A stretch of DNA of 64,000 nucleotides. Source: Phenylobacterium sp. J426. Its GTDB lineage: Bacteria; Pseudomonadota; Alphaproteobacteria; Caulobacterales; Caulobacteraceae. The translations under genes were made by a program, and so were the position numbers. The stretch spans positions 1,860,001 to 1,924,000 of the forward strand of contig NZ_JAJOMY010000001.1 of assembly GCF_024699945.1 (NCBI RefSeq), given 5' to 3'. Numbering within the stretch: position 1 is the stretch's first letter; each line of letters opens with the position of its first letter. This document shows positions 44,811 through 53,984 of this stretch, in pieces. The notes beneath the pieces were generated by a model. That model saw only the letters and a program-made list of their open reading frames with translations. It was not told where the DNA came from and made no database searches.

Positions 44811-45971
44811 CTAGCCGTTGCGCTTCACGTGGTTGCGGATCGCCGCGATGATCCGGTCCTGGACGTCAGGCGCGAGGTAGGCGTGCATCGGCAGGCTGAT
44901 GACCCGGCCGGCCTTCGCCTCGGTGACCGGCAGGCCGCCGGGCTGCGGATAGCCGGCGTACGGCGGCTGACGATGCAGCGGCAGCGGATAGTAGACCGCG
45001 GTGGGGATCGCCTGCTCGCGCAGGGCGGCGGCGAGGCCGTCGCGATCGTCGGTTTCGATGGTGTACTGAGCCCAGACACTGAGGCCGCCGTCGATCACCG
45101 TGGGGGTGGCCACGACGTCGGAGAGGCCTTCGGCGTACCGCTTGGCGACTTCGTTCCGGGCGGCGATCTCATCGGCGAAGATGGTCAGCTTCTGCAGCAG
45201 GACGGCGGCCTGGACCGTGTCCATCCGGCTGTTCGTCCCCACCCGCATGTTCATGTACTTGGGGTCGTGGTCGAAGGTCTGACCCTCGAGGTCGGACTTC
45301 ACCGCCTGGCCGTGGACGCGCAGGGACACGAGCAGGTCGTGGAAGCGGGCGTCCTTCGACAGGATCGCGCCGCCGTCGCCGTAGCAGCCGAGGGGCTTGG
45401 CCGGGAAGAAGCTGGTGGTGGTCACGTCGGCCCAGTGGATCGGGTGCTGGCCGTTCAGCGTGCAGCCGAAGCCCTGGGCAGAGTCGGCGATCAGCTTCAG
45501 GCCGTGGCGCTGGGCGATCTCGAAGATGGCGGGGTAGTCGGCGGGCTGGCCGAACAGGTCGACCGCGATGATCGCCTTGGGGACGAGCTTGCCTTCGAGC
45601 TTCACCGCCTGGATGGCGGCTTCGAGCCTGGCGGGGTCGAGGTTGTAGGTGTCCGGAAGGATGTCGACGAACACCGGCGAGGCGCCGACCAGCGGCATGG
45701 CCTCGGCGGTCGCGGCGAAGGTGAAGGCCGGGCAGAAGACCGCGTCGCCGGGGCCGATCCCCCAGGCCATCAGGGGCAGGACGAGGGCGTCGGTGCCCGA
45801 GGCGCAGGAGAGCGCGTGCGGCGCCTGGCCGAAGGCGCAGAGCTCGGCCTCGAGCTGCGCGATTTCGGGACCCATGACGTAGGCGCCCGAGCGGACCACC
45901 TTGAGGATCGCGTCTTCCAGCGGCTGGCCAAGGCGCTGCCGCTGGGCCTGCAGGTCGATGAACGGAATCAT
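44811..45971 (-). CDS. DegT/DnrJ/EryC1/StrS family sugar aminotransferase
   Basis: A 386-residue PLP enzyme that usually aminates a nucleotide-linked keto-sugar. Motifs: MIPFIDLQAQRQRL at the start (ATG 45971), SCASGTDALVLPL, GDAVFCPAFTFAATAEAMPLVGASPVFVDI, LIADSAQGFGC, and the PLP lysine in TTTSFFPAKPLGCYGDGG (Lys192); the end PMHAYLAPDVQDRIIAAI fits the family. No sugar nucleotide neighbours are near. An upstream in-frame ATG (46007) would add 12 nonconserved residues. Confidence 0.92.
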   Translation of the reverse strand: MIPFIDLQAQRQRLGQPLEDAILKVVRSGAYVMGPEIAQLEAELCAFGQAPHALSCASGTDALVLPLMAWGIGPGDAVFCPAFTFAATAEAMPLVGASPVFVDILPDTYNLDPARLEAAIQAVKLEGKLVPKAIIAVDLFGQPADYPAIFEIAQRHGLKLIADSAQGFGCTLNGQHPIHWADVTTTSFFPAKPLGCYGDGGAILSKDARFHDLLVSLRVHGQAVKSDLEGQTFDHDPKYMNMRVGTNSRMDTVQAAVLLQKLTIFADEIAARNEVAKRYAEGLSDVVATPTVIDGGLSVWAQYTIETDDRDGLAAALREQAIPTAVYYPLPLHRQPPYAGYPQPGGLPVTEAKAGRVISLPMHAYLAPDVQDRIIAAIRNHVKRNG

Positions 45972-46034
45972 GCGGCGGGTCATGCCACGCTGGGCAGGAC
46001 CCGCCAAAACACGGTTGGTGACGCTGTGTTGCGC

Positions 46035-47324
46035 CTAAGGCTTGGCGACCTGACCACCCTTCATGACGAAGGAGACGGAGCGCAGGGTGTTCACGTCGGC
46101 CAGCGGGTCGCCCTTCACCGCAATGATGTCGGCGGCCTTGCCGGGGGCGAGCGAGCCGATCTCGTTGGAGAGGTCGAAGTGGGCGGCGGCGTTGACGGTG
46201 GCGGCCTGGATGGCCTCCAGCGGCGTGAGGCCGGCCTGGACCAGCAGGGCGAACTCGCCGGCGTTGTCGCCGTGGGCCGAGACGCCGGTATCGGTGCCGA
46301 AGGCGATCTTCACGCCGGCCTTGTGCGCGCGGCGGGTCATGTCGAGCATCAGCGGGCCGGCCTGCAGGGCCTTGGCGGTCTGGGCCGGGGTGAAGAAGTT
46401 GTTCGGGCCCTTGGCGATGCCGACCACGAAGTCGCCGGCCATCAGGGTGGGCACCAGGTAGGCGCCGTTCTTCTTCATCAGCGCGATGCCTTCGGCGTCG
46501 AGCCAGGTGCCGTGCTCGATGGAGTCGCCGCCGGCCTTCAGGAAGCTGGTGATGCCGTCGCCGCCGTGGGCGTGGGCGGTGACCTTGCGGCCCATGCGGT
46601 GGGCGGCGTCGACGATGGCGTCGAGCTCGGCCTGGGAGAACTGCTGGCCGAGGCCGGCCGCGGTGTTGGACAGCACGCCGCCGGTGGCGGTGATCTTGAT
46701 GATGTCGGCGCCCTTCCAGACCTGCTCGCGCACCGCGCGGCGGCAGTCGTCGGCGCCGGAGCAGACCGAGCCCGGGCGCATCACGTGCATGAGGTCTTCA
46801 CGGTAGCCGTTCACGTCGCCGTGGCCGCCGTGGACCGAGATGGCGGATCCGGCGGCGATGATGCGCGGACCCGGCACGTCGCCCGCGGCGATCGCCTTGC
46901 GCAGGGCGAAGACGGCTTCGTTGTCGCCGCCCAGGTCGGCGACCGTGGTGAAGCCTGCCATCAGGGTGCGCCTGGCGTAGCGGGCGCCGATGAAGGCCTG
47001 TTCGGCGGTCGACTGCGTGACCTCGTCGAGGCGTGCGGTCGGGCCCTGCTGGCCGGTGATGTGGACGTGGCTGTCGATGAAGCCCGGTAGGACGAAGCTG
47101 TCCTTCAGGTCGACCACCTTGCCGCCCGCCTCGGCGACATAGCCGTCGGCGACGCGGACGATGCGCCCGTTCTGGACGACGAGGGTCTTCTGCGTCTCGA
47201 CCTTGCCCGAGGCGGGGTCCAGCAGGACGCGGCCAGCCTGGACGAAGGTGAGCGGCGCCTGCTGCGCCGGCGCCGAAGAGACGAGCAGGGCGGCGGCGAG
47301 CGCGCCCAGGACGAAATGCTTCAC
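46035..47324 (-). CDS. Secreted amidohydrolase (Xaa-Pro dipeptidase/imidazolonepropionase-like)
   Basis: A 429-residue metal-dependent hydrolase. A signal peptide (LGALAAALLVSSAPA) precedes the amidohydrolase fold: VLPGFIDSHVHITGQQG (HxH metal site), TTVADLGGDNEAVFALRKAIAAGDVPGPRI, KITATGGVLS (position of the bridging Lys), GRKVTAHAHGGDGI, ADSIEHGTWLD-like DSIEHGTW (metal His), and IAFGTDTGV (catalytic Asp). Such secreted members act on prolyl dipeptides, N-acyl amino acids or organic esters. Exact substrate unknown. Confidence 0.9.
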   Translation of the reverse strand: MKHFVLGALAAALLVSSAPAQQAPLTFVQAGRVLLDPASGKVETQKTLVVQNGRIVRVADGYVAEAGGKVVDLKDSFVLPGFIDSHVHITGQQGPTARLDEVTQSTAEQAFIGARYARRTLMAGFTTVADLGGDNEAVFALRKAIAAGDVPGPRIIAAGSAISVHGGHGDVNGYREDLMHVMRPGSVCSGADDCRRAVREQVWKGADIIKITATGGVLSNTAAGLGQQFSQAELDAIVDAAHRMGRKVTAHAHGGDGITSFLKAGGDSIEHGTWLDAEGIALMKKNGAYLVPTLMAGDFVVGIAKGPNNFFTPAQTAKALQAGPLMLDMTRRAHKAGVKIAFGTDTGVSAHGDNAGEFALLVQAGLTPLEAIQAATVNAAAHFDLSNEIGSLAPGKAADIIAVKGDPLADVNTLRSVSFVMKGGQVAKP

Positions 47325-47382
47325 GGAAGACCCCCAAAACCTGAGGGGCGGATTTAACGTCCGGAAGCCGCGAAGGCCAAGC

Positions 47383-48963
47383 TCAGATCTGGCGGGCGCG
47401 GCCTTCCCAGTAGGGGGCGCGAACCTTGCCGCGCTGGATCTTGCCGGCCTCGGAGCGCGGCAGGTCGGCGGCGAAGTCGAGGCTGCGCGGGACCTTGAAC
47501 GCCGGCAGGCTGGCGCGGGCGAAGTCGAGGATCTCGCGGGCGAGCGCCTCTGAGGGCTCGTAGCCGGGCTTCAGCAGGATGACCGCCTTCACCTGCTCGC
47601 CCCACTCGTCGTGTGGCACGCCGACGGTCGCGCTGTCGGCGACGGCGTCGTGCTTGATGAGCTCGTTGTCGATCTCCTGCGGGTAGATGTTCACCCCGCC
47701 CGAGATGATCGTCTCGGCGCTGCGACCGGTGAGGAACAGGTACCCGTCCTCGTCGAAGTAGCCGACGTCGCCCATCGTGAAGAAGTCGCCCACGCGCGCG
47801 GCGGCGGTCTTGGTCTCGTCCTTGTAGTAGGTGAAGCCGCCCGGCGGGAGCTGGTGATAGATGGTCCCGGCCACGTTCGGCGGGCACTCGTTCCCGGCGT
47901 CGTCGAGGATCTTGGAGCCCATCAGGACCGGCCGCTTGCCGACCGAGCCCGGCTTCTTCAGCCATTCGTGGCTGTCGATCATGAAGCCCGCGCCGCCTTC
48001 CGACCCCGCATAGTATTCGTTCAGCACCGGGCCCAGCCACTCGATCATGGCCATCTTCACCTCGGGCGGGCAGGGCGCCGCGCCGTGGACCACGTACTTC
48101 ACCGAGGAGAGCTCGTAGCGGGCCTTCACCGCGTCGGGCACGGCCAGCAGCCGCTGGAACATGATCGGCACCAGGTGCAGGTGCGTGACCCGGCGCTCGT
48201 GGATGGTCGCGAGCGTGCGTTCGCTGTCCCACTTGTCGAGGAACACCAGGGTGGCGCCGGCGCCCATGGCGGCGCGGACGTCGAAGGCCAGCGGGGCGGC
48301 GTGGTAGGCGGGGCCCGCGCAGAGCTGGACGGAGGCTTCATCATAGCCGCGCGTCGCATACATCGCCTGGGGGACGATCACCGGGGTCGGCCGGAACACC
48401 CCCTTGGGCCGGCCGGTGGTGCCGGAGGTGTAGAGCATCTGGTTGCCAAGAACGGGATCGTCGATGTCGGACGCGTCGACGCCCGCCAGCGCTTCGTCGT
48501 AGTCCAGGAAGCCGGGAATATCGCCGGCGATGGCGACCTTGAGCCGGACGCCGGGGGCGTGAGCCACCGCGGCGGCCGAGGCGGCCACGCGGGCCTCGCA
48601 GAACACCGCCTTCGCCTCGCAGTCGTTGAGGATGTAGGCGATCTCGCCTTCGGTGAGGTGCCAATTCACCGGCGTGATCCGGAAGCCGCCTCGGAGGCAG
48701 GCGGCCAGCACCTCCACGAACTCCGCCCGGTTGGAGGAGACCAGGGCCACGGCGTCGCCGGCCTGAAGCCCTGCGCCCCGCAGCAGCCGGACCAGCCGAT
48801 TGGCGCTGGCGTTCACCTCCGCGAAGGTTCGGGCCCGCCCGTCCGGGTCGATGACGCACGGCTTGTCCGGCTGAGCCTGCGCCCACTCGGCCAGGGTCAT
48901 GCCGGTGAGCGCGGCGGCCTCAAGGCGCTCGACGAGTCCGGCCCGTTCCTTGACGGCGTCCAT
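47383..48963 (-). CDS. Acyl-CoA synthetase (AMP-forming)
   Basis: A 526-residue ligase of the ANL superfamily. P-loop-like motif MLYTSGTTGRPKGV, Y-A-GSE motif in NEYYAGSEGGAGF, TMGDVGYFDEDGYLFLTGRSAETIISGGVNIYPQEID (A8 hinge region), and the catalytic Lys in SEAGKIQRGKVRAPYW near the end. It forms acyl-CoA via an acyl-AMP. ATG 48963 (MDAVKERAGLVERLEA) is chosen over an upstream frame. Substrate could be a medium-chain or aromatic acid; the neighbouring genes do not decide it. Confidence 0.93.
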   Translation of the reverse strand: MDAVKERAGLVERLEAAALTGMTLAEWAQAQPDKPCVIDPDGRARTFAEVNASANRLVRLLRGAGLQAGDAVALVSSNRAEFVEVLAACLRGGFRITPVNWHLTEGEIAYILNDCEAKAVFCEARVAASAAAVAHAPGVRLKVAIAGDIPGFLDYDEALAGVDASDIDDPVLGNQMLYTSGTTGRPKGVFRPTPVIVPQAMYATRGYDEASVQLCAGPAYHAAPLAFDVRAAMGAGATLVFLDKWDSERTLATIHERRVTHLHLVPIMFQRLLAVPDAVKARYELSSVKYVVHGAAPCPPEVKMAMIEWLGPVLNEYYAGSEGGAGFMIDSHEWLKKPGSVGKRPVLMGSKILDDAGNECPPNVAGTIYHQLPPGGFTYYKDETKTAAARVGDFFTMGDVGYFDEDGYLFLTGRSAETIISGGVNIYPQEIDNELIKHDAVADSATVGVPHDEWGEQVKAVILLKPGYEPSEALAREILDFARASLPAFKVPRSLDFAADLPRSEAGKIQRGKVRAPYWEGRARQI

Positions 48964-49044
48964 CACGCTTCCTCCCGCGCGGCCTTGCGCCGCTTGTCGT
49001 TGAGGAAACCATGACACGGGCGGGGCGCGCCCGACAATCGCCCG

Positions 49045-49455
49045 TCAGAAAATGCGGTACGCCCAACGCAAGGCGGCCCAGCCGGCGGCGGCGCTGGCGG
49101 CCGTCAGCACGGCGCCCCACGTCATGTCGATGACCGTCAGCCGGACCGACCACATCTTGAGCGTCGCCTGGTTGGTGAGGTCGTAGGTGGCGTAGGCGAC
49201 GAAGCCGAGGGCGGCGCCGGTTGCGGCCACCCGCAGGAGCCCCGCATCACGGTTGGGCCAGACGGCCAGCAGCACGATGCCGGCGACATAGATCAGGTAA
49301 AAGGCGATGGCCGCGGCCATGTTGGGCTTGTCGGCCAGGAGGGGGCCGATGGCCGGCTGGTAGATGCGCGGGACGGCGGTGGTGAGCCACAGCGCGTCCA
49401 GCACGCCCATGACGAGTCCGGCGCCCAAGAAGGCGGCGAGGGCCTGCAGCATCAT
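49045..49455 (-). CDS. DUF2177 family membrane protein
   Basis: A 136-residue protein with four hydrophobic helices (residues ~5-22, ~48-65, ~76-95, ~110-130). LVMGVLDALWLTTAVPRIYQPAIGPLLADKPNMAAAIAFYLIYVAGIVLLAVWP and LGFVAYATYDLTNQATLKMWSVRLTVIDMTWGAVL are the DUF2177 hallmarks. Members lie in ChrR/sigma-E or cyclopropane-fatty-acid clusters of alpha- and betaproteobacteria. ATGA overlap with the DUF1295 gene upstream. Confidence 0.88.
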   Translation of the reverse strand: MMLQALAAFLGAGLVMGVLDALWLTTAVPRIYQPAIGPLLADKPNMAAAIAFYLIYVAGIVLLAVWPNRDAGLLRVAATGAALGFVAYATYDLTNQATLKMWSVRLTVIDMTWGAVLTAASAAAGWAALRWAYRIF

Positions 49456-50243
49456 GCGGATCTCCTGAAGGTGGGGAAGAAGACGGGAACGCGCCGCTGA
49501 TAGTCGCGATAGGCCTCGCCGCGGGAGCGCAACATGGCCTCTTCCAGCGGCGGTACGCCCGAGACGCGGGTCAGCAGCAGGTACATGACGGCCGGGGCGA
49601 TCAGGGTGAGCCAGGACGCGGGGCGGCCCGGGTCGAGCGCGATCACCGGATAGGCCAGCCAGACGGCCCATTCGAAGACGTAGTTGGGATGCCGCGACCA
49701 CGCCCACAGGCCGCGGTCCATCACCATGCCACGGTTGGCGGGATCGGCGCGGAAGCGGCGCATCTGGGCGTCGGCGACAGCCTCGCCGGCCAGGGCCGCC
49801 AGGAACACGACCACGGCAAGGCCATCGCGCAGGCCGAGCGGTCCGGGGCGCCCGGCCGCGGCCGCAACGCTGAGCGCCAGCAGGGCGGTGGCGACGGCCT
49901 GGGACAGCGCGAACTGCAGCATGCGACGGGGGTAGGCGGCGCCCCATTCCTGGCGGAAGCGGGCGTAGCGCGGATCCTCGTCCTCGCGCCCGGCGACCCG
50001 CGGGGTGAGATAGGCGCCCAGGCGGAGGGACCACAGCACGACGAGCCCGGCGACCAGCAGGCCGCGGCCGGTGTCGCCCGGTGTCACCAGCGCAGCCAGC
50101 GCCAGCGCCGCGCCCGAACCCCAGGTCCAGAAGACGTCGGTCCAGCCGCCATTGCGCCGACGACGGCCGTAGGCCCAGGCGGCGGTCATCACCGCCGACA
50201 TCAGCAGCAGCGCGGCCAGGGCCGGGAGGAGGATCGATCCCAT
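49452..50243 (-). CDS. DUF1295 membrane protein (steroid reductase/ICMT-like)
   Basis: A 263-residue membrane protein with six to seven helices. The C-terminal half carries RGLWAWSRHPNYVFEWAVWLAYPVIAL and LLTRVSGVPPLEEAMLRSRGEAYRDYQRRVPVFFPTF, the DUF1295 signature shared with 3-oxo-5-alpha-steroid 4-dehydrogenase and isoprenylcysteine methyltransferase folds. It probably reduces or methylates a lipid in the inner membrane. First gene of the minus arm of a divergent cluster facing an FAD oxidoreductase. Confidence 0.9.
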   Translation of the reverse strand: MGSILLPALAALLLMSAVMTAAWAYGRRRRNGGWTDVFWTWGSGAALALAALVTPGDTGRGLLVAGLVVLWSLRLGAYLTPRVAGREDEDPRYARFRQEWGAAYPRRMLQFALSQAVATALLALSVAAAAGRPGPLGLRDGLAVVVFLAALAGEAVADAQMRRFRADPANRGMVMDRGLWAWSRHPNYVFEWAVWLAYPVIALDPGRPASWLTLIAPAVMYLLLTRVSGVPPLEEAMLRSRGEAYRDYQRRVPVFFPTFRRSA

Positions 50244-50350
50244 CGTCGTCCATACGGCGGCGCTGCGCTTCCGGACGCATCCGCCGCCCGCGCGGCTCCG
50301 TAGCTAGCCCGACCGCGCCCGCCGGGCGCCAATTGTTAAGGGGCCAGGAC

Positions 50351-51695
50351 GTGGACGAGCATCGGTTTGGGCGGCGGCGGATCGCCGTGATCGGCGGCGG
50401 CATCGCCGGACTCTCGGCGGCCTGGCTCCTGTCGAAGCGCCACGAGGTGGTGCTGTACGAGGCCGACCCGCGGCTGGGCGGCCACGCCCACACGGTGGAG
50501 GTCCAGGGTGACGGCGGCCCTGTGCCGGTGGACACCGGCTTCATCGTCTTCAACGAGGCCAACTATCCGAACTTCACCGCCCTGCTGGCGCACCTCGGCG
50601 CACCCAGCCAGCACGCCGACATGGCGCTGAGCGTCTCGCTGGACGACGGCGCCTTCGAATACTCCAGCTACGGGGCGCTCAGGAATCTTCGCCCAGAAGC
50701 GCAACCTGTTCTCCGCCCGCTTCTGGCGGATGCTGCGGGACGTCACCCGCTTCTATCGGCAAGGCCCCAAGGACCTGGCCGCCCTTGAACAGCCCCTGAC
50801 CTCGCTCGAGACCTATCTGGAAGAGAAGGGCTATTGCCAGGCCTTCCGCGACGACCACCTGCTGCCGCAGGCCGCGGCCATCTGGTCGACGCCGCTGAAG
50901 GAGATCGGGCGCTACCCCGCCGCGTCGCTGATCCGCTTCTTCCTCAACCACGGGCTGATGCAGGTGGTCGGCCGTCCCGCATGGCGGACGGTCGAAGGCG
51001 GCAGCCGGGCCTATGTCTCGCGTCTGGTCGAGGATTTCGCCGGCGAGGCGCGGGTGGGCGTTCGCGTGGCCGGCGTCCGCCGGGACGGCGCGGGCGCGGT
51101 GGTGCGTGACGCGCGGGGCGGACAAGACCGTTTCGACGAGGTGGTCTTCGCCACTCACGCCGACATTACCTTGCAGCTGCTCGAGGATCCGACGCCGGAG
51201 GAGCGGCGGCTGCTCTCGGCGTTCGGCTACAGCCGCAACCTCGCGGTGCTGCACACCGACCGGGCGCTGATGCCGGTGCGCCGTCGCGCCTGGTCGAGCT
51301 GGAACCACATCGGCCGCCGCGACGCGCCGGGCGAGGGCTGCGTCACCTACTGGATGAACCGCCTGCAGAGCCTGAAGGGCGCGCCGGACCTGTTCGTCAC
51401 ACTCAACCCCACGAAGCCCGTGGCGCCCGAGGCGGTGCTCCACACCGACGTCTATCACCACCCGCTGTTCGACAGCGCCGCTATCGCCGCCCAGCCGCAG
51501 CTCTGGAGCCTGCAGGGCGTGCGCCGGACGTGGTTCTGCGGCAGCTATTTCGGGCACGGCTTCCACGAGGACGGCCTGCAGTCGGGCCTGGCGGTGGCCG
51601 AGCAACTGGGCGGGGTCCGACGGCCCTGGACGGTGGAAAACGAGTCCGGCCGCATCCACGTGGACACGGGCGAGCCGATCGAGGCGGCGGCGTGA
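50351..51695 (+). CDS. FAD-dependent amine-oxidase/desaturase-like protein (one apparent frameshift)
   Basis: The repaired protein has 447 residues. The dinucleotide motif RIAVIGGGIAGLSAAWLLSKRHEVVLYEADPRLGGHAHTVEV is near the N-terminus and GTGFIVFNEANYPNFTALLAHLG-like text (VDTGFIVFNEANYPN) follows; the end has WFCGSYFGHGFHEDGLQSGLAVAEQL, the family FAD-contact segment. This is the NAD(P)/FAD protein type that accompanies DUF1365 and cyclopropane synthase genes. The frame breaks near 50681-50685; one base removed gives a continuous IFAQKRNLFSARFWRMLRDVTRFYRQ. GTG at 50351 is the likely start. GTGA overlap with the next gene. Confidence 0.87.
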
Positions 51696-52447
51696 TCTCG
51701 GGCCTCTATCCCGGCGTGGTCACCCATGCCCGGACGCGGCCTCGGGCGCACCGGCTGCGCTACCGGGTGTTCATGCTGCTGCTCGACCTGGACGAGGTCG
51801 ACGCCCTGGACCGTGGGCTGCGTCTATTCTCGGCGGGGCGGCCGAACCTGATCGGCTTCGAACCGCGGCGGCACGGCGACGGCTCGGACCGCCCGCTCAA
51901 GGCGCAGGTAGAGGGGCTGCTGCGCGACGCCGGCCTGGCGGCCGGCGGGCCTGTGCGGATGCTGACCCTGCCCACCGTCCTGGGCCACGGCTTCAACCCG
52001 CTGACCGTGTACTTCTGCCATGGCGCCGATGGCGCATTGAGCGCCAGCCTCTACGAGGTCACCAACACCTTCGGAGAGCGCCACAGCTACCTGATCCCGG
52101 CGCGCGAAGCGCCGGTGATGCGCCAGGGCTGCGACAAGGACTTCTACGTCTCGCCGTTCATGGACATGGACCTCGCCTACGCCTTCCGGCTGCAGCCGCC
52201 GGGCGAGACGGTGCGGGTGTTCGTCGACGCCAACGACGCGGCGGGGCCCGTGCTCCAGGCGGGCTTCGTCGGCCGCCGCGCGCCGCTCACAGACGCAGCG
52301 CTCCTGCGCGCCTGGCTGACCCACCCGTGGATGAGCCTGGGCGTGCTGGCGGCGATCCACTGGGAGGCGCTGAAGATCTGGCTGAAGGGCGAGCGCCTGC
52401 GGCCCCGTCCCGCGCCGCCCCGCAGGGCGGTGACCGTCGTCGCCTAG
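51692..52447 (+). CDS. DUF1365 family protein
   Basis: A 251-residue protein: SGLYPGVVTHARTRPRAHRLRYRVFMLLLDLDEVDAL at the N-terminus, RMLTLPTVLGHGFNPLTVYFCHGADG, LYEVTNTFGERHSYLIP and CDKDFYVSPFMDMDLAYAFRL; all are DUF1365 hallmarks. The family is always linked to the FAD protein upstream and commonly to fatty-acid cyclopropanation or methylation. It starts at GTG 51692 within the previous stop. Biochemistry unknown. Confidence 0.92.
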   Translation: MISGLYPGVVTHARTRPRAHRLRYRVFMLLLDLDEVDALDRGLRLFSAGRPNLIGFEPRRHGDGSDRPLKAQVEGLLRDAGLAAGGPVRMLTLPTVLGHGFNPLTVYFCHGADGALSASLYEVTNTFGERHSYLIPAREAPVMRQGCDKDFYVSPFMDMDLAYAFRLQPPGETVRVFVDANDAAGPVLQAGFVGRRAPLTDAALLRAWLTHPWMSLGVLAAIHWEALKIWLKGERLRPRPAPPRRAVTVVA

Positions 52448-53211
52448 GGTCTGCGGAACACCCAGAGGTCGCCGGCGCCGCCGAGGTCCTGCGGCGGGCT
52501 TGCGGGCTCAAGGCCGGCCGCCTCCGCGAACGGGGTGGGATCGGCCATGTAGTAGGTCAGCCGTTCGGGCGAGCGCTGTAGGGCGCGGCCAGAGGCGTCC
52601 GCCACCACGTACTCGATGACCTGTTCCAGCTTGCCCGGCGGTTCGCGGAAGCTGCGCTCGGCGACGAACAGAACGAGGCGCCGGCCGTCCGGCAGGGCGC
52701 GGTCGAAGACCGGCGCCTTCGGATTGACCGGCGGCAGGTTCCGCATCACGTCCAGCTTCGGCAGGTGGACCGCGAAGAGGCCGCCCGACGCCAGATGCCG
52801 CCCGGCCACGGCGAAGGTGTTCTTCCAGGCCGTCCCGGCCGGTACGTGCGCGAGGGTGAAGAACGGGCAGATCACCGCGTCGAACGTTCGCTTCAGATCC
52901 AGCGCCGTCATATCGCCTCGCCGGACCGCCATGCGGGCGGCGACCTCTGGCGGCAGCGTCTTCCGCCGCGCCTCCGCCCGGGCCAGCATGGCGGCGGAAA
53001 GATCGATGCCGACGACGGTGAAGCCGCGTTCAGCGAGGGCCTGGGTCACCCGGCCAGAGCCGGCGCCGAGCTCCAGCACGGCGCCGCCCTCTGGCGCGAG
53101 CGCCGCATAGAGGTCGACGTCGCCGGCCAGCGTCGCGTCTGCGGCGGTGATCTCGTCGTAGAAGGCGGCGCTCAGCCCGCCGTCGGCGTAGTAGGGCCGG
53201 ACCTTGGCCAT
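52444..53211 (-). CDS. Class I SAM-dependent methyltransferase
   Basis: A 255-residue methyltransferase: VLELGAGSGRVTQALAERGFTVVGIDLSAAMLARAEAR (motif I and strand-2 Asp) and RRGDMTALDLKRTFDAVICPFFTLAHVP (motif II-IV); an extra beta-rich C-terminal half contains the substrate cover (GRRLVLFVAERSFREPPGKLEQVIEY). It is convergent with DUF1365 (4 bp overlap) and so is not a cyclopropane synthase in the same transcript, but it may modify a related lipid. Substrate unknown. Confidence 0.85.
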   Translation of the reverse strand: MAKVRPYYADGGLSAAFYDEITAADATLAGDVDLYAALAPEGGAVLELGAGSGRVTQALAERGFTVVGIDLSAAMLARAEARRKTLPPEVAARMAVRRGDMTALDLKRTFDAVICPFFTLAHVPAGTAWKNTFAVAGRHLASGGLFAVHLPKLDVMRNLPPVNPKAPVFDRALPDGRRLVLFVAERSFREPPGKLEQVIEYVVADASGRALQRSPERLTYYMADPTPFAEAAGLEPASPPQDLGGAGDLWVFRRP

Positions 53212-53336
53212 GCGTCAGGAACTCCGCCGCGCGGGGCGCGCTTTGGCCCTCTGATGGCCCGCGCGTTGCGCAAGATCAACGACGGGGCCACATACTGCAT
53301 GGCCAAGCTGAGTCATTGGCCCACATGGGGAGCTCG

Positions 53337-53984
53337 ATGAACACCCTTCTCCGCCGCCTGGCCCGCGTGGCCCTGATCGTCGCCGCGCCGCTGGCGCTCG
53401 CCGCCTGCGGGATCAACACCATCCCGACCAAGGAGGAGACCGCCAAGGCCCGCTGGGCCGACGTCCAGAGCCAGTATCAGCGTCGCGCCGACCTGATCCC
53501 GAACCTCGTGGCGACTGTGAAGGGGTACGCCGCGCAGGAGAGCAGCGTGCTGATCGCCGTGACCCAGGCGCGGGCAGGGATCGTCAACACCCCGGCGGGC
53601 CCCGAGATCACCCAGGATCCGGCCGCCTTCCAGCGCTACGCCGCGGCGCAGAACAACCTGTCGATGGCCCTGGTGCCGTTCCGGGTGCTGCAGGAGCAGT
53701 ATCCGGACCTGAAGTCGAACACCAACTTCATGGCCCTGCAGAGCCAGCTGGAAGGCACCGAGAACCGCATCGCGGTGGCGCGGCGCGACTACAACGAGGC
53801 CGTCCGCGACTACAACACGAGCCTACGGACCTTCCCGACGGTGATCTGGGCCAACACCATCCATTCGGGCTCCAAGCCCATGCAGCTGTTCGAGGCCACG
53901 GCCGCCGCCCAGTCCGCGCCGACCGTCGACTTCTCGGCTCCGCCCGCGCCGGCGGTGACGCCCGGTTCGGCCCCGCCGCAATGA
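53337..53984 (+). CDS. lemA: LemA family lipoprotein
   Basis: A 215-residue LemA protein. Lipobox LAAC gives a lipidated Cys24. The conserved core reads NTIPTKEETAKARWADVQSQYQRRADLIPNLVATVKGYAAQESSVLIAVTQARAG and LQSQLEGTENRIAVARRDYNEAVRDYNTSLRTFPTVIWA, an extended alpha-helical bundle. The ATG at 53337 has a GGGGAG site 4 bp upstream. It is coupled (ATGA) to a TPM-domain gene, a common pairing. Proposed to support envelope proteins or signalling; mechanism unknown. Confidence 0.93.
   Translation: MNTLLRRLARVALIVAAPLALAACGINTIPTKEETAKARWADVQSQYQRRADLIPNLVATVKGYAAQESSVLIAVTQARAGIVNTPAGPEITQDPAAFQRYAAAQNNLSMALVPFRVLQEQYPDLKSNTNFMALQSQLEGTENRIAVARRDYNEAVRDYNTSLRTFPTVIWANTIHSGSKPMQLFEATAAAQSAPTVDFSAPPAPAVTPGSAPPQ

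Noticed and set aside
44829..47090. A 753-codon plus-strand frame across the DegT and amidohydrolase genes
   Set aside because: Both minus-strand proteins have full catalytic motifs; the plus frame is Val/Gly/Asp/His-rich shadow sequence.
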